A DNA stretch of 64,000 nt from Pseudomonadota bacterium (GTDB lineage Bacteria > Pseudomonadota > Alphaproteobacteria > Acetobacterales > Acetobacteraceae). Made by a program: the position numbers and the translations under genes. A model generated the notes under the pieces. The model was not told where the DNA came from and made no database searches. It saw only the letters and a list, made by a program, of their open reading frames with translations. Location: positions 32,771 through 96,770 of the forward strand of contig JAKAZO010000001.1 in assembly GCA_021815825.1 (NCBI GenBank). Direction: 5' to 3'. Position 1 is the stretch's first letter. Every line of letters starts with the position of its first letter. Below are positions 52,322 to 64,000 of the stretch, piece by piece.

Positions 52322-53538
52322 CTGCCGTTGATGTCGATGTAGCCGTGGGTCAGATCGCAGGTCCAGGCGGTGGCGCGACCTCGGCCGAGGCCAAGATCAA
52401 CCTCGATACGGATGTCACGGCCGCGCATGTGGGCCACGACCGGGGATTCATCATAGCCTTCGACCACCCCGCCGGCCCGCGCCATCCAGACGCCGCCGAT
52501 GGCAATGCCGAGGCGATCCCGATCCGCCGGCTCGCCCGCCTTGCCGACCGCCATGACAATGCGGCCCCAGTTGGCGTCCTCGCCGGCGATAGCGGTCTTC
52601 ACCAGCGGCGAATTGGCGATGGCCATGGCGACACGGTGTGCCGAGCGGCTCGAGACCGCGCCGGTGACATCGATGCGCACCAGCTTCTGTGCCCCTTCCC
52701 CGTCACGCACCACCATCAGTGCCAGATCGAGCAGAACCTCCGCGAGCTTGGCGCGGAAATCGCGCAGGATCACCCCGCCGTCCGCCGGCACGCGGGGATG
52801 CCGGGCCCGGCCGGTGGCGAAGAGCAGCACCGTATCGCTGGTCGAGGTGTCGGAATCGACGGTGGTGCGGTTGAAGCTGGTGCCGACGCCGCGGACCAGC
52901 CCGGCCTGCAGCGCTGCAGCGGGGATCTTTGCGTCGGTAAAGACGAAGCAGAGCATGGTCGCCAGATCCGGCGCGATCATGCCGCTGCCCTTGGCGATAC
53001 CGGTGATGCGCACCTCGGCGCCGCCAATGCGCGCGACGCGGGTCGCAGCCTTGGGGAAGGTGTCGGTTGTCATGATCGCCCGCGCCGCCTCGGCCCAGGC
53101 ATCTGCGTTCAGCGAACCATGCAGCCCCGGCAGCGCCGCCGCCAGGCGCTGGTGCGGCAGAATCTCGCCGATCACTCCGGTCGAGGCCAGGAAAACCTCC
53201 CGTGGCTTGCAGCCGAGCAGACCGGCGGCGGCTTCCGCCGTCGCCCGTGCCGCCTCGGCCCCGGCCCGACCGGTGAAGACATTAGCATTCCCGGCATTGA
53301 CCACGAGGCCTCGAGCACGACCGGTCCTCAACGCCATCCGGCACCAATCGACGGGGGCACCCGGGCAGCGATTGCGGGTGAACACCCCCGCAACCGTGGT
53401 GCCCGGGTCCAGTTCGGCCAGCACCATGTCGGTCCGCCCCTGATAGCGGATTCCCGCTGCCGCGGCGGCCATCCGCACCCCGGCGATGGGCGGCAGCGCC
53501 GGGAGCGGCTGGGCAAGCGGTGACAACGCGGGCGGCAT
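52309..53538 (-). CDS. argJ: Bifunctional ornithine acetyltransferase / N-acetylglutamate synthase
   Basis: Recycles the acetyl group in arginine synthesis. The 409-residue precursor self-cleaves before a Thr in the conserved KGSGMIAPDLATMLCFVFTDA region (about 187-207). Other family features are LVVNAGNANVFTGRAG, EVFLASTGVIGE, SFNRTTVDSDTSTSDTVLL and the terminal HGYIDINGSYRS. It lies 8 bases downstream of the isomerase gene and is probably cotranscribed with it. carB, at the other end of the window, serves the same pathway. Confidence 0.96.
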   Translation of the reverse strand: MPPALSPLAQPLPALPPIAGVRMAAAAAGIRYQGRTDMVLAELDPGTTVAGVFTRNRCPGAPVDWCRMALRTGRARGLVVNAGNANVFTGRAGAEAARATAEAAAGLLGCKPREVFLASTGVIGEILPHQRLAAALPGLHGSLNADAWAEAARAIMTTDTFPKAATRVARIGGAEVRITGIAKGSGMIAPDLATMLCFVFTDAKIPAAALQAGLVRGVGTSFNRTTVDSDTSTSDTVLLFATGRARHPRVPADGGVILRDFRAKLAEVLLDLALMVVRDGEGAQKLVRIDVTGAVSSRSAHRVAMAIANSPLVKTAIAGEDANWGRIVMAVGKAGEPADRDRLGIAIGGVWMARAGGVVEGYDESPVVAHMRGRDIRIEVDLGLGRGRATAWTCDLTHGYIDINGSYRS

Positions 53539-53546
53539 CGACGCCC

Positions 53547-54497
53547 CTATTTCGCCGGCGGCGCCGGCGGCTCGGCAGTGTCCGTCGCGCGCAAGGGCGA
53601 GCCGTCCAGATTGAACTTCTCCACCTTCACCCCGGCCAGCGCCTCGCGGATCGTCTTCTGCACGCCCTCCTGGATCATCTTCTGGCGCAGTTCGTCGTGC
53701 ATCTGGGCAAAGGTCGGCGCCGGATCCTGCTTAACCTCCAGCACCTGGATGACGTGCCAGCCATATTGGGTATGCACCGGCTTGTCGCTGATCTGCTTCG
53801 GCTGCAGAGCAAAGGCGGCGGCGCTGAACTCGGGCAGCATGTCGCCCTTCTTGAAGAAGCCGAGATCGCCGCCCTGGGCGCCGCCCGGGTCGGTGCTGTA
53901 TTTCTTGGCCAGCTCGGCGAAGTCACCGCCGGCCTTGAGTTCTGCGATCACCTTCTCCGCCTCCGCCTCGCTGGCGACCAGGATGTGACGCGCATGGACC
54001 TCGGTTTCGCCGGGCTTGCCGGCGTAATCCTTCTCGTAGCGGGCACGAATGGCCGCCTCGTTGATCGAGGGCGCGAGGCTGCGGCCGACCAGCGCGTTCC
54101 CGAGGGCCGTGTTGGCGGCGGATTCCATCTGCCGGGCCACCATGGGGTCCTTGTCCAGCCCCTCCTTGCGCGCGGCGAGCACCAGGGCCTCGCGGTCAAT
54201 GAGCTGGTCCAGCAGCATCGGATAGAGCACGTTGCGCGGCATGCTGCGCAGCTCCGGCGGCATTTCGCGAGCGATTTCCTGGAGATCGCTCATATGCAGC
54301 GTGTGCCCGCCGACCCGGGCGATGACCGTGTCCGGCCGCGCCTCGGGCCCAGCGGCGGCCGAAGCGCCGGCCTCCGGCGCGGCGGCGCCCGGTGCCGTCT
54401 CCGCCGGCGGGGTGCCGTTGGCGGGCTGCGCCTTGCCGGTCAGGGGCAGGCAGAGCAGCGCCGCCATGGCGGCGCCTGGAATGAGCTTGAACAGCAT
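53547..54497 (-). CDS. Parvulin-type peptidyl-prolyl cis-trans isomerase (periplasmic)
   Basis: Folding catalyst of 316 residues. A signal peptide covers about residues 1-24 (FKLIPGAAMAALLCLPLTGKAQA-like), followed by an Ala/Pro-rich linker. A SurA-like helical domain (about 60-160) then precedes the rotamase domain with VHARHILVASEAEAEKVI, FAELAKKYSTDPGGAQGGDLGFFKKGDMLPEF and YGWHVIQVLEV. The C-terminus is Pro/Ala-rich. ATG 54497 is chosen because the signal peptide starts there. Divergent from secA. Confidence 0.9.
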   Translation of the reverse strand: MLFKLIPGAAMAALLCLPLTGKAQPANGTPPAETAPGAAAPEAGASAAAGPEARPDTVIARVGGHTLHMSDLQEIAREMPPELRSMPRNVLYPMLLDQLIDREALVLAARKEGLDKDPMVARQMESAANTALGNALVGRSLAPSINEAAIRARYEKDYAGKPGETEVHARHILVASEAEAEKVIAELKAGGDFAELAKKYSTDPGGAQGGDLGFFKKGDMLPEFSAAAFALQPKQISDKPVHTQYGWHVIQVLEVKQDPAPTFAQMHDELRQKMIQEGVQKTIREALAGVKVEKFNLDGSPLRATDTAEPPAPPAK

Positions 54498-54704
54498 TGA
54501 GGAATCCTGATCCAAAGGGGCCGCATTGTATGACCGAAGGGCCGGCGCCTCGCAAGGATGCGGCCGGCAGGCGCGGCGTTCGCGTTGACCGGGGGCTGCG
54601 CGCAGCCTATCTGAACCGCAAACGTACCCGGCCGGATCGATCCGGCACCTCAGTCAACGCCGGTCCGACGCCACTCGGCGCGGCCTCGTCCGCGGAAGGC
54701 ACGC

Positions 54705-57437
54705 ATGTTCGCCCGCATCGCCCGCTCACTCTTCGGCACCGCCAACGACCGCTCGCTCAAGGCCTATCAGCGGCGCGTGCCAGAGATCAATGCGCTCGAG
54801 CCGGCGATGCAGCAACTCTCGGGCGAGGCGCTCGCGGCGCAGACGGAGCTGTTCCGCTCCCGCCTGGCCCAGGGCGCGAGCCTCGACGATCTGCTCCCTG
54901 AAGCCTTCGCCACCGTGCGCGAGGCGGCGCGGCGGGTCCTCGGCCTGCGTCATTTCGATGTCCAGCTGATCGGCGGCATGGTCCTGCATAACGGCAAGAT
55001 CTCGGAAATGAAGACCGGCGAGGGCAAGACGCTGGTGGCCACGCTCCCGGTCTATCTCAACGCCCTGGCGGGGCGGGGCGTGCATGTGGTGACGGTGAAC
55101 GACTACCTCGCCCGGCGCGACGCCGAGTGGATGGGCGCCATCTATCGCTATCTCGGCCTCAGCGTCGGCATCATCGTGCACGGGCTGGACGATTCCGAGC
55201 GGCGCGCTGCCTACGCGGCCGACATCACATACGGCACCAACAACGAATTCGGTTTCGACTACCTGCGCGACAACATGAAATACCGGCTGGAAGACATGGT
55301 CCAGCGGGATTTTTTCTACGCGATCGTCGATGAGGTCGACAGTATCCTCATCGACGAGGCCCGCACGCCCTTGATCATCTCCGGTCCGGCGGAGGATTCC
55401 TCGGATCTCTATCGCCAGGTCGACCTCGTCGTGCGCGAGCTGGTCAAGGATCCATCGACTTTCGACAAGGACGAGAAGCAGCGGACCGTCTCCCTCACCG
55501 AATCCGGCTCCGAGCAGGTCGAGGACATGCTGCGCGCGGCCGGCATCATCACCGAGGGCAATCTCTACGACGTCTTCAACGTTTCGGTCGTGCACCACGT
55601 GCAGCAATCGCTGCGCGCGCACACCCTGTTCCAGCGCGACGTGGACTACATCGTGCGCCAGGACAAGGTCGTCATCATCGATGAGTTCACTGGCCGGATG
55701 ATGGAAGGGCGCCGCTTCTCCGAGGGCCTGCACCAGGCGCTGGAGGCGAAGGAGGGCGTAACCGTCCAGCAGGAAAATCAGACGCTCGCCTCGATCACGT
55801 TCCAGAACTATTTCCGCCTCTACCCGAAGCTCGCCGGCATGACCGGAACCGCGATGACCGAGGCCGACGAGTTCGGCGAGATCTACAAGCTCGATGTCGT
55901 CGAGATTCCGACCAACGTCATTTGCGTGCGCGACGACCAGGACGATGAGGTCTACCGCACCGCCGAGGAGAAATACAACGCGGTGGCGACGCTGATCGCC
56001 GAGTGCAGCGCGCGTGGCCAGCCAGTTCTGGTCGGCACCGTCAGCATTGAGAAAAGTGAGCATCTGAGCGCGATCCTCAAGCGCCGGAAGATCCCCCACG
56101 CGGTGCTGAACGCGCGCTATCATGAGCAGGAAGCCGAGATCGTCGCCCAGGCCGGCGCGCCGGGCGCGGTCACCATCGCCACCAACATGGCCGGCCGCGG
56201 CACCGATATCAAACTTGGCGGCAATCTCGAGGTCCGGCTGCGGCGCGAGCTCGCCGACATCGCGGATCCGGAGGAGCGGAGCGCGCGCGAGGCGGCGATC
56301 CGCGACGACATCGCGCGCGCCCACGACGCGGTGAAGGCAGCCGGCGGCCTGTTCGTGGTCGGTACCGAGCGGCACGAGAGCCGGCGCATCGACAACCAGC
56401 TGCGCGGCCGCGCTGGTCGTCAGGGCGATCCCGGCGCGTCGCGATTCTTCCTGTCACTCGAAGATGATCTGATGCGCATCTTCGGCTCGGACCGCATGGG
56501 CGGGATGCTGCAGCGGCTGGGGCTGAAGGACGGCGAGGCGATCGTCCACCCGTGGATCAACAAGGCACTGGAAAAGGCGCAGAAGAAGGTCGAAGCGCGC
56601 AACTTCGACATGCGCAAGAACGTGCTGCGCTACGACGACGTGATGAACGACCAGCGCAAGGAAGTCTATGCCCAGCGCAAGGAGTTCATGCTCGCCGCGG
56701 ACGTCGCCGAAACCGTGAGCGAGATGCGGGCGGAGGTCATCGGGGCGCTGATCAGCCGTCGCATTCCGGAGCGCGGCTTTGCCGAGCAATGGGATACCGA
56801 GGGTCTGGCCGAGGACGTGCGCCGTATCCTCAATCTCGATCTTCCGATCGCCGATTGGGGGCGTGAGGAAGGCATTGACGAACGCGGGCTCCGCGAGCGG
56901 GTCGAACGTACGGCCGATGCGGCCATGGCGGCAAAGGCGGCGAATTTCGGTCCCGAATTGTTGCGCTTCATCGAGAAGTCGCTGCTGCTGCAGGTGCTCG
57001 ACCAGGTCTGGAAGGAGCATCTGCTGGCGCTCGACCATCTGCGCCAGGGCATCGGCCTGCGCGCCTACGGCCAGCGCGATCCGTTGAATGAATACAAGCG
57101 CGAGGCTTTCGCGCTGTTCAACGCCATGCTCGACGACCTGAAGGAGCGGGTGACCTCGCTGCTCGCTCGGGTCGAGCTTGCCCCCGATGCGTCGGCGCTC
57201 CCCGCCTTTCCACCCCCACCGCCGATGGTGGAGAGCCACCCGGATCCGGAAGCGATGGGTGGAGCGACGACGGGGGTGGCGGCGGCCGGCCTCGACGTGG
57301 CCGAAATCGCCGCGCCGACGCGCGGTGTCGTGGTCGATCCATCGGATCCCACCACCTGGGCCGCGACGCCACGCAATGCGCCCTGCCCGTGCGGATCTGG
57401 CAAGAAGTTCAAGCACTGCCACGGCCGACCCGTGTAG
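54705..57437 (+). CDS. secA: Preprotein translocase ATPase SecA
   Basis: Motor of the Sec pathway. The 910 residues contain Walker [14 protein letters not shown] (about 101-113), the [16 protein letters not shown] motif, [19 protein letters not shown] (DEAD-like box), the preprotein crosslinking domain, and [17 protein letters not shown] (second motor domain). [29 protein letters not shown] follows. The C-terminal zinc motif [14 protein letters not shown] (about 893-906) is the SecB/phospholipid contact. Its promoter lies in the 207-base gap shared with the divergent isomerase gene. Confidence 0.98.
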   Translation: MFARIARSLFGTANDRSLKAYQRRVPEINALEPAMQQLSGEALAAQTELFRSRLAQGASLDDLLPEAFATVREAARRVLGLRHFDVQLIGGMVLHNGKISEMKTGEGKTLVATLPVYLNALAGRGVHVVTVNDYLARRDAEWMGAIYRYLGLSVGIIVHGLDDSERRAAYAADITYGTNNEFGFDYLRDNMKYRLEDMVQRDFFYAIVDEVDSILIDEARTPLIISGPAEDSSDLYRQVDLVVRELVKDPSTFDKDEKQRTVSLTESGSEQVEDMLRAAGIITEGNLYDVFNVSVVHHVQQSLRAHTLFQRDVDYIVRQDKVVIIDEFTGRMMEGRRFSEGLHQALEAKEGVTVQQENQTLASITFQNYFRLYPKLAGMTGTAMTEADEFGEIYKLDVVEIPTNVICVRDDQDDEVYRTAEEKYNAVATLIAECSARGQPVLVGTVSIEKSEHLSAILKRRKIPHAVLNARYHEQEAEIVAQAGAPGAVTIATNMAGRGTDIKLGGNLEVRLRRELADIADPEERSAREAAIRDDIARAHDAVKAAGGLFVVGTERHESRRIDNQLRGRAGRQGDPGASRFFLSLEDDLMRIFGSDRMGGMLQRLGLKDGEAIVHPWINKALEKAQKKVEARNFDMRKNVLRYDDVMNDQRKEVYAQRKEFMLAADVAETVSEMRAEVIGALISRRIPERGFAEQWDTEGLAEDVRRILNLDLPIADWGREEGIDERGLRERVERTADAAMAAKAANFGPELLRFIEKSLLLQVLDQVWKEHLLALDHLRQGIGLRAYGQRDPLNEYKREAFALFNAMLDDLKERVTSLLARVELAPDASALPAFPPPPPMVESHPDPEAMGGATTGVAAAGLDVAEIAAPTRGVVVDPSDPTTWAATPRNAPCPCGSGKKFKHCHGRPV

Positions 57438-57455
57438 CCGAGCCTCGGCCCGGTC

Positions 57456-57471
57456 GGCGGCCTTCGCCGCC
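57456..57471. terminator. Hairpin between convergent secA and dnaJ
   Basis: GGCGGC (57456-57461) and GCCGCC (57466-57471) form a perfect 6-base stem with a CTTC loop. It fills the short gap between the secA and dnaJ stop codons, and would act in both directions. There is no T run, so it may slow rather than strictly terminate transcription. Confidence 0.45.
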
Positions 57472-58605
57472 TCAGCCGCGGCTCTCGAAAAACTCGCGAA
57501 CCTTGGCGAAAAACCCTTCGCTCTCGGGGCTGCCCTTGGCGTGACTCTTGGCCTCGCCCTCGAACTCCTCGAGCAGTTCGCGCTGGCGGCGGCTGAGGTG
57601 GCGGGGCGTCTCCACGGCGACCTGGATATACATGTCTCCGCGTTCGGTCCGGCGCAGCACGGAGAACCCCTTGCCCCGCAGGCGGAACTGGTCGCCAGTC
57701 TGCGTGCCCGGTGGGATCTTCACCTTGGCACGCGAGCCATCGATCGCCGGCACCTCGACCTCGCCACCGAGCGCGGCCAGCGTCATGCGCACCGGCACAC
57801 GCACGAAGACGTTGGCGCCATCGCGCTGGAAAATCGGATGCGGGCGGATGGCGACATGAACATAGAGGTCGCCCGGTGGGGCGCCATTGGCGCCAGCTTC
57901 GCCCTCGCCGGCGAGGCGAATGCGCGTGCCGTCCTCGACGCCGGCGGGGATCGAGACCTGCAAGCCACGCTCACGGGCCACCGTGCCGCTGCCATGGCAG
58001 ACGCGGCAGGGATTTCGGATCACGCGCCCAGCGCCGCCGCAGGTCGCGCAGGTGCGCTCGATGAGGAAGAATCCTTGCTGCGCGCGTACCTTGCCGGCGC
58101 CGTTACAGGTCGGGCAGGTGTCGGTGCCGCGGCTACGATCTTCGGCGCCGCTGCCAAGGCAAGCATCGCAGGCCACCCGCGTGGCGACGCGCACCTGGAC
58201 CTTGGTGCCCGAGAAGGCCTCGGCGAGGTCGATTTCGACGCCCTGGCGCAGATCGGCCCCGGTCCGCGGGCCCCGGCCACCGCGCCGCCCGCCCATGAAG
58301 TCGCCGAACATCTGATCGAAAATGTCGCCGAGCCCGCCGCCGGAAAAGTCGAAACCGCCGGCACCGCCGCCGCCGCCGTTCTCGAACGCGGCATGGCCGA
58401 AGCGGTCATAGGCAGCGCGCTTCTGGTCGTCGCGAAGCACGTCGTAGGCTTCACTGATCTCCTTGAACCGCGCTTCGGCTTCCTGGTCGCCCGGATTGCG
58501 GTCCGGGTGGTACTGCATGGCCAGCTTGCGGTAGGCCTTTTTCAGATCATCGGCACCGGCGTCCCGCTGCACGCCGAGCAACGTGTAATAGTCCTGCTTC
58601 GCCAT
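57472..58605 (-). CDS. dnaJ: Chaperone DnaJ
   Basis: Hsp40 co-chaperone of 377 residues. The J domain has the HPD tripeptide at 33-35 (QYHPDRNPG). A Gly/Phe-rich linker (about 75-105) is followed by four zinc-finger repeats [24 protein letters not shown] and CRVCHGSG (about 140-200). The C-terminal substrate domain ends with [19 protein letters not shown]. It lies 128 bases after dnaK on the same strand, with a hairpin in the gap. Confidence 0.97.
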   Translation of the reverse strand: MAKQDYYTLLGVQRDAGADDLKKAYRKLAMQYHPDRNPGDQEAEARFKEISEAYDVLRDDQKRAAYDRFGHAAFENGGGGGAGGFDFSGGGLGDIFDQMFGDFMGGRRGGRGPRTGADLRQGVEIDLAEAFSGTKVQVRVATRVACDACLGSGAEDRSRGTDTCPTCNGAGKVRAQQGFFLIERTCATCGGAGRVIRNPCRVCHGSGTVARERGLQVSIPAGVEDGTRIRLAGEGEAGANGAPPGDLYVHVAIRPHPIFQRDGANVFVRVPVRMTLAALGGEVEVPAIDGSRAKVKIPPGTQTGDQFRLRGKGFSVLRRTERGDMYIQVAVETPRHLSRRQRELLEEFEGEAKSHAKGSPESEGFFAKVREFFESRG

Positions 58606-58675
58606 TTCCGTCCTCTCGCGCCGCGGTCTCGCGTCTCGCGCCCCCGATGGTCCCGTTACCCGGCGGCCATGCGGG

Positions 58676-58705
58676 CGCGCCCGGATCCCGAAGGAGCCGG
58701 GCGCG
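58676..58705 (-). terminator. Hairpin between dnaK and dnaJ
   Basis: CGCGCCCGG (58676-58684) pairs with CCGGGCGCG (58697-58705) in a 9-base stem with a 12-base loop, about 30 bases after the dnaK stop. It may attenuate read-through into dnaJ or protect the dnaK message end, allowing more DnaK than DnaJ. No T run follows. Confidence 0.45.
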
Positions 58706-58733
58706 TCACATCATGCACGGACTGCCCTGCGGA

Positions 58734-60644
<1,911 letters not shown>

Positions 60645-60806
60645 GAATTGCTCCTTCGCGGCGGACCGGGGCGGCCCGAGGCACCGCCCGTGTCCCCCAA
60701 GAGTGAAATGATCGCTCAGGATGTATTGAGGCGGGGGCCCCTGAGCAAGGGTGGCGTAGCCGAAATCCGCACGGCCGGGCCTCGCCGACGCGTGCGGTTC
60801 CCCCCG

Positions 60807-61388
60807 TCAGGCGGTCGTATCGATGCGCGGCGCCGGCTCGGGCAGCTCCGCCGGAGGCGCCTTCGCCACCACGACCATGGCCGGCTTGAGCAGCCGGCCG
60901 TGCAGGGTCCAGGCGGTGGTCCAGGCCTGCAGCACCGTGCCCGGCGGATGCTGGTCGGTCTCCTGCTCGCTCATCGCCTGGTGGAGATTGGGGTCGAACA
61001 AGCTGCCGGTGGGATCCTCGCCCTTGATGCCGTGGCGCTCCAGCACGCCGAGAAAGCTGCGCTCGATGCCGTCGAGCCCTTCGCGCAGACGGGCGATGAT
61101 CGGCGGTTCCCCGGGCTCCGGCCGCGGCAGGCTGGCCAGCCCGCGACGGAGATTTTCCGCCGCCTCGACGATGTCGGTGGCGAATTTCTGCACCGCGTAC
61201 AGGCGGGTCTCGTCCACCTCGCGCTTGGCGCGGGCGCGAATGTTCGCGTTCTCGGCCTCGGCACGCATCCAGCGGTCGCGCAGCTCGTCGCGTTCGGCCT
61301 CCAGTTCGGTGATCCGCTGGGAGGCGGCCTGCATGAGCTGTTCGGGGGACGAGGGCGCGCCTTCGGGGTCGGATGTGTCCATGGTCAT
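60807..61388 (-). CDS. grpE: Nucleotide exchange factor GrpE
   Basis: Exchanges ADP for ATP on DnaK. The 193 residues show a long N-terminal coiled coil (RITELEAERDELRDRWMRAEAENANIRARAKREVDETR) and the C-terminal beta domain with LYAVQKFATDIVEAAENLRRGL, LFDPNLHQAMSEQET and HPPGTVLQAWTTAWTLHGRLLKPAMVVVAK. ATG 61388 (MTMDTSD) is used; ATG 61382 is possible. A candidate heat-shock promoter lies immediately upstream. dnaK follows after 162 bases. Confidence 0.95.
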   Translation of the reverse strand: MTMDTSDPEGAPSSPEQLMQAASQRITELEAERDELRDRWMRAEAENANIRARAKREVDETRLYAVQKFATDIVEAAENLRRGLASLPRPEPGEPPIIARLREGLDGIERSFLGVLERHGIKGEDPTGSLFDPNLHQAMSEQETDQHPPGTVLQAWTTAWTLHGRLLKPAMVVVAKAPPAELPEPAPRIDTTA

Positions 61389-61410
61389 TTCGCGGTCCGT
61401 GTTGATCCCG

Positions 61411-61444
61411 CCAGCAGGTAGGACGCCGGGCCGGCGCCGGCAAG
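61411..61444 (-). promoter_or_regulatory. Candidate sigma-32 promoter of grpE
   Basis: On the minus strand CTTG (61444-61441) is followed after 18 bases by CCTACCTG (from 61422). The alphaproteobacterial heat-shock consensus is CTTG-N17/18-CYTATNT, and five of seven fixed -10 positions match. Initiation would fall about 20 bases before the grpE ATG. No equally good match was found before dnaK. Confidence 0.4.
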
Positions 61445-61498
61445 TGAGGAGACCGCCGGACTGGACAGCGCGCTCGGCCTGTCCTCCCATGGCGCGGC

Positions 61499-61578
61499 GC
61501 CCGCCTGGCGGAACGGTAGACGCAGCGGACTTAAAATCCGCGGCCGATGGCGTGGGGGTTCGAGTCCCCCGGCGGGCA
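61499..61578 (+). tRNA. tRNA-Leu (anticodon UAA)
   Basis: The acceptor stem GCCCGCC (61499-61505) pairs with GGCGGGC (61571-61577), with discriminator A at 61578 and no encoded CCA. The anticodon arm is GCGGA, loop CTTAAAA, TCCGC, with anticodon TAA at 61532-61534. A long variable arm and the T arm GGGGGTTCGAGTCCCCC are visible, as expected for a class II leucine tRNA. It is divergent from grpE and convergent with the TerC-family gene. Confidence 0.93.
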
Positions 61579-61590
61579 GGTCGGCCCGGT

Positions 61591-62193
61591 TCACCCGAGC
61601 AGATGGTGCGCGACCTGCGCCGATCCCTCATGGATCATGCGCAGCGCCACGAACACCACCACCACGAGCCCGGCCCAGCCGATCCAGCGATGGCGCTCCA
61701 GCAGCGCGGCGATCAGCCGCGCCGCCAGTGCCATGAGCAGAACCGACAGCGTCAAGCCCGTGGCGAGCACCCAGAGATGCGCCCGCGCGGCGCCGGCGAC
61801 CGCGAGCACATTGTCCAGACTCATGGAAATATCGGCCAGAACGATCTGAGCCATGGCCTCGCGCAGCGATTTCTGCGCCGCCGGGACACGCTCATGCGGC
61901 GCACCGCCGCGACGCAGCTCGCGCCAGAAGCGCCATGAAACCCAGAGCAGCAGCAGCCCGCCGGCGAGGGTGAGCCCGATGATGGCGAGGAGTTGCAGCG
62001 CGACGGCGCCGAGGGCGATGCGGATGACCGCCGCCGTGGCGACGCCGGCAGCCAGCGCCCTGCGCTGCTGGGTCTTGGGCAGCCCGGCCACGGCCATGCC
62101 GACCACGACCGCATTGTCCCCCGCGAGTGCGAGGTCGATGAGCACTACCTGCGCCAATGCCAGGAGCGCCGGCAGCAGCGCGTGCATGTCCAT
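61591..62193 (-). CDS. TerC/YjbE-family integral membrane protein
   Basis: A 200-residue inner-membrane protein with about six hydrophobic segments. Conserved acidic motifs lie in the membrane: IDLALAGDNAVVVGMA (about 19-34) and LADISMSLDNVLAVAG (about 119-134). Both match the TerC/YjbE family, linked to metal ion (manganese or calcium) handling and tellurium resistance. No other ter genes are present, so a housekeeping metal-export role is more likely than tellurite resistance. It ends 12 bases from the tRNA. Confidence 0.87.
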   Translation of the reverse strand: MDMHALLPALLALAQVVLIDLALAGDNAVVVGMAVAGLPKTQQRRALAAGVATAAVIRIALGAVALQLLAIIGLTLAGGLLLLWVSWRFWRELRRGGAPHERVPAAQKSLREAMAQIVLADISMSLDNVLAVAGAARAHLWVLATGLTLSVLLMALAARLIAALLERHRWIGWAGLVVVVFVALRMIHEGSAQVAHHLLG

Positions 62194-62292
62194 GACCGGC
62201 GTTCTGGGTTGCGGCGGCCGGGCTTGTCAACGGGTTCCGCCGCGGTCTAGCTCCTTGCGGAACCCGCTCCCGCGGGGCACGCGCAACGGGAC

Positions 62293-63660
<1,368 letters not shown>

Positions 63661-63678
63661 GCGCGACCGGGGGCGCCG

Positions 63679-64000
63679 ATGTGCACCGTCGTCCTGCTGC
63701 TGCGTCCGGGAGCCGATTGGCCGGTGCTGATCGCGGCCAACCGCGACGAAATGCTCGACCGGGCGTGGGACCCCCCCGCGGCCCACTGGCCCGAGCGGCC
63801 CGGGATCGTCGGCGGTCGCGACTGTCTGGCCGGCGGCACCTGGATGGCGCTCAACCGGCACGGCGTGGTGGCAACCGTGCTGAACCGCCAGGGCAGCCTC
63901 GGGCCCCGCGCCGATAAGGAAAGCCGCGGCGAACTGCCGCTGATCGCGCTGGCCGAGCCGACCGCCGCCGCCGCCGCCGCGGCGATCGGCGCGCTCGATG
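63679..64000 (+). CDS. NRDE/TANGO2-family protein (3' end outside window)
   Basis: The first 107 residues begin MCTVVLLLRPGADWPVLIAANRDEMLDRAW and contain GGRDCLAGGTWMALNRHGVVATVLNR. The Cys2 N-terminus and the NRDE motif (about 21-24) define the NRDE (TANGO2-like) family, with an Ntn-hydrolase-like fold. In animals TANGO2 is linked to lipid and haem handling; the bacterial role is unclear. It starts 18 bases after purB, so cotranscription is likely. Confidence 0.88.
   Translation, partial: MCTVVLLLRPGADWPVLIAANRDEMLDRAWDPPAAHWPERPGIVGGRDCLAGGTWMALNRHGVVATVLNRQGSLGPRADKESRGELPLIALAEPTAAAAAAAIGALD

Noticed and set aside
60645..60806. Heat-shock promoter directly before dnaK
   Set aside because: A CTTG is present but no -10 element at the right distance matches the alphaproteobacterial consensus, unlike the site before grpE.
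61499..61578. tRNA-Leu as an attachment site for an integrated element
   Set aside because: No integrase gene and no repeat of the tRNA 3' end were seen nearby; both flanks are core genes.

Overview
This window is high-G+C DNA (roughly two thirds G+C or more by eye) from a Gram-negative bacterium. The gene content points to an alphaproteobacterium, most likely of the Rhodospirillales/Acetobacterales group. The support is a divergent secA / parvulin isomerase-argJ block, a grpE-dnaK-dnaJ block with a candidate alphaproteobacterial heat-shock promoter, an RpoH-type sigma factor, LPS heptose genes (hldD, hldE), a UbiK-like quinone factor and many ATGA/TTGA gene overlaps. The genus is an inference and was not tested.

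Positions 1-10,300 are mostly housekeeping: the 3' part of carB, greA, a threonine ammonia-lyase with an ACT domain, a short-chain dehydrogenase, an LpxH-like phosphoesterase paired with a glycosyltransferase, Ada, and a two-component system. From 10,558 to 12,393 lies an isolated Ser/Pro-rich protein with RTX-like glycine repeats. From 12,472 to 22,123 come a thioesterase, a minus-strand group (TetR-like, proC, ybjN-like, ubiK-like) and a long plus-strand series of overlapping genes (hldD, lgt, midA-like, pgeF, a lipoprotein, prs, a GST and a histidine phosphatase).

Positions 22,124-28,100 form a decaying accessory region. It holds a GntR/UTRA regulator broken by two frameshifts, a possible HlyD-type adaptor remnant, an arsR-permease-thioredoxin-VOC operon whose permease appears to have lost its centre, a Tat-signal protein with a doubtful 3' end, an OsmC-like gene, and a thiolase pseudogene in at least three frames. 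A small cytochrome c, a GntR/FCD regulator and a DUF4337-type membrane protein follow.

Positions 30,052-43,233 hold a type VI secretion (T6SS) locus. The leftward arm is PAAR, a zinc-ribbon methyltransferase and TagF. The rightward arm is tssA, tssB, tssC, hcp, tagJ, tssE, tssF, tssG and clpV. Sheath, inner tube, baseplate (E, F, G) and recycling ATPase are present. The membrane complex (TssJ, TssL, TssM), TssK and VgrG are not in the window.

Positions 43,389-64,000 return to core functions: a phosphotransferase, hldE, a Bcp peroxiredoxin, rpoH, a SDR behind an operator-like palindrome, two divergent polytopic membrane proteins (one GT22-like), argJ, a parvulin-type isomerase, secA, dnaJ, dnaK, grpE, tRNA-Leu(UAA), a TerC-family protein, purB and the start of an NRDE/TANGO2-like gene cut by the window end. 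I saw no CRISPR array, rRNA, intact insertion sequence or prophage.
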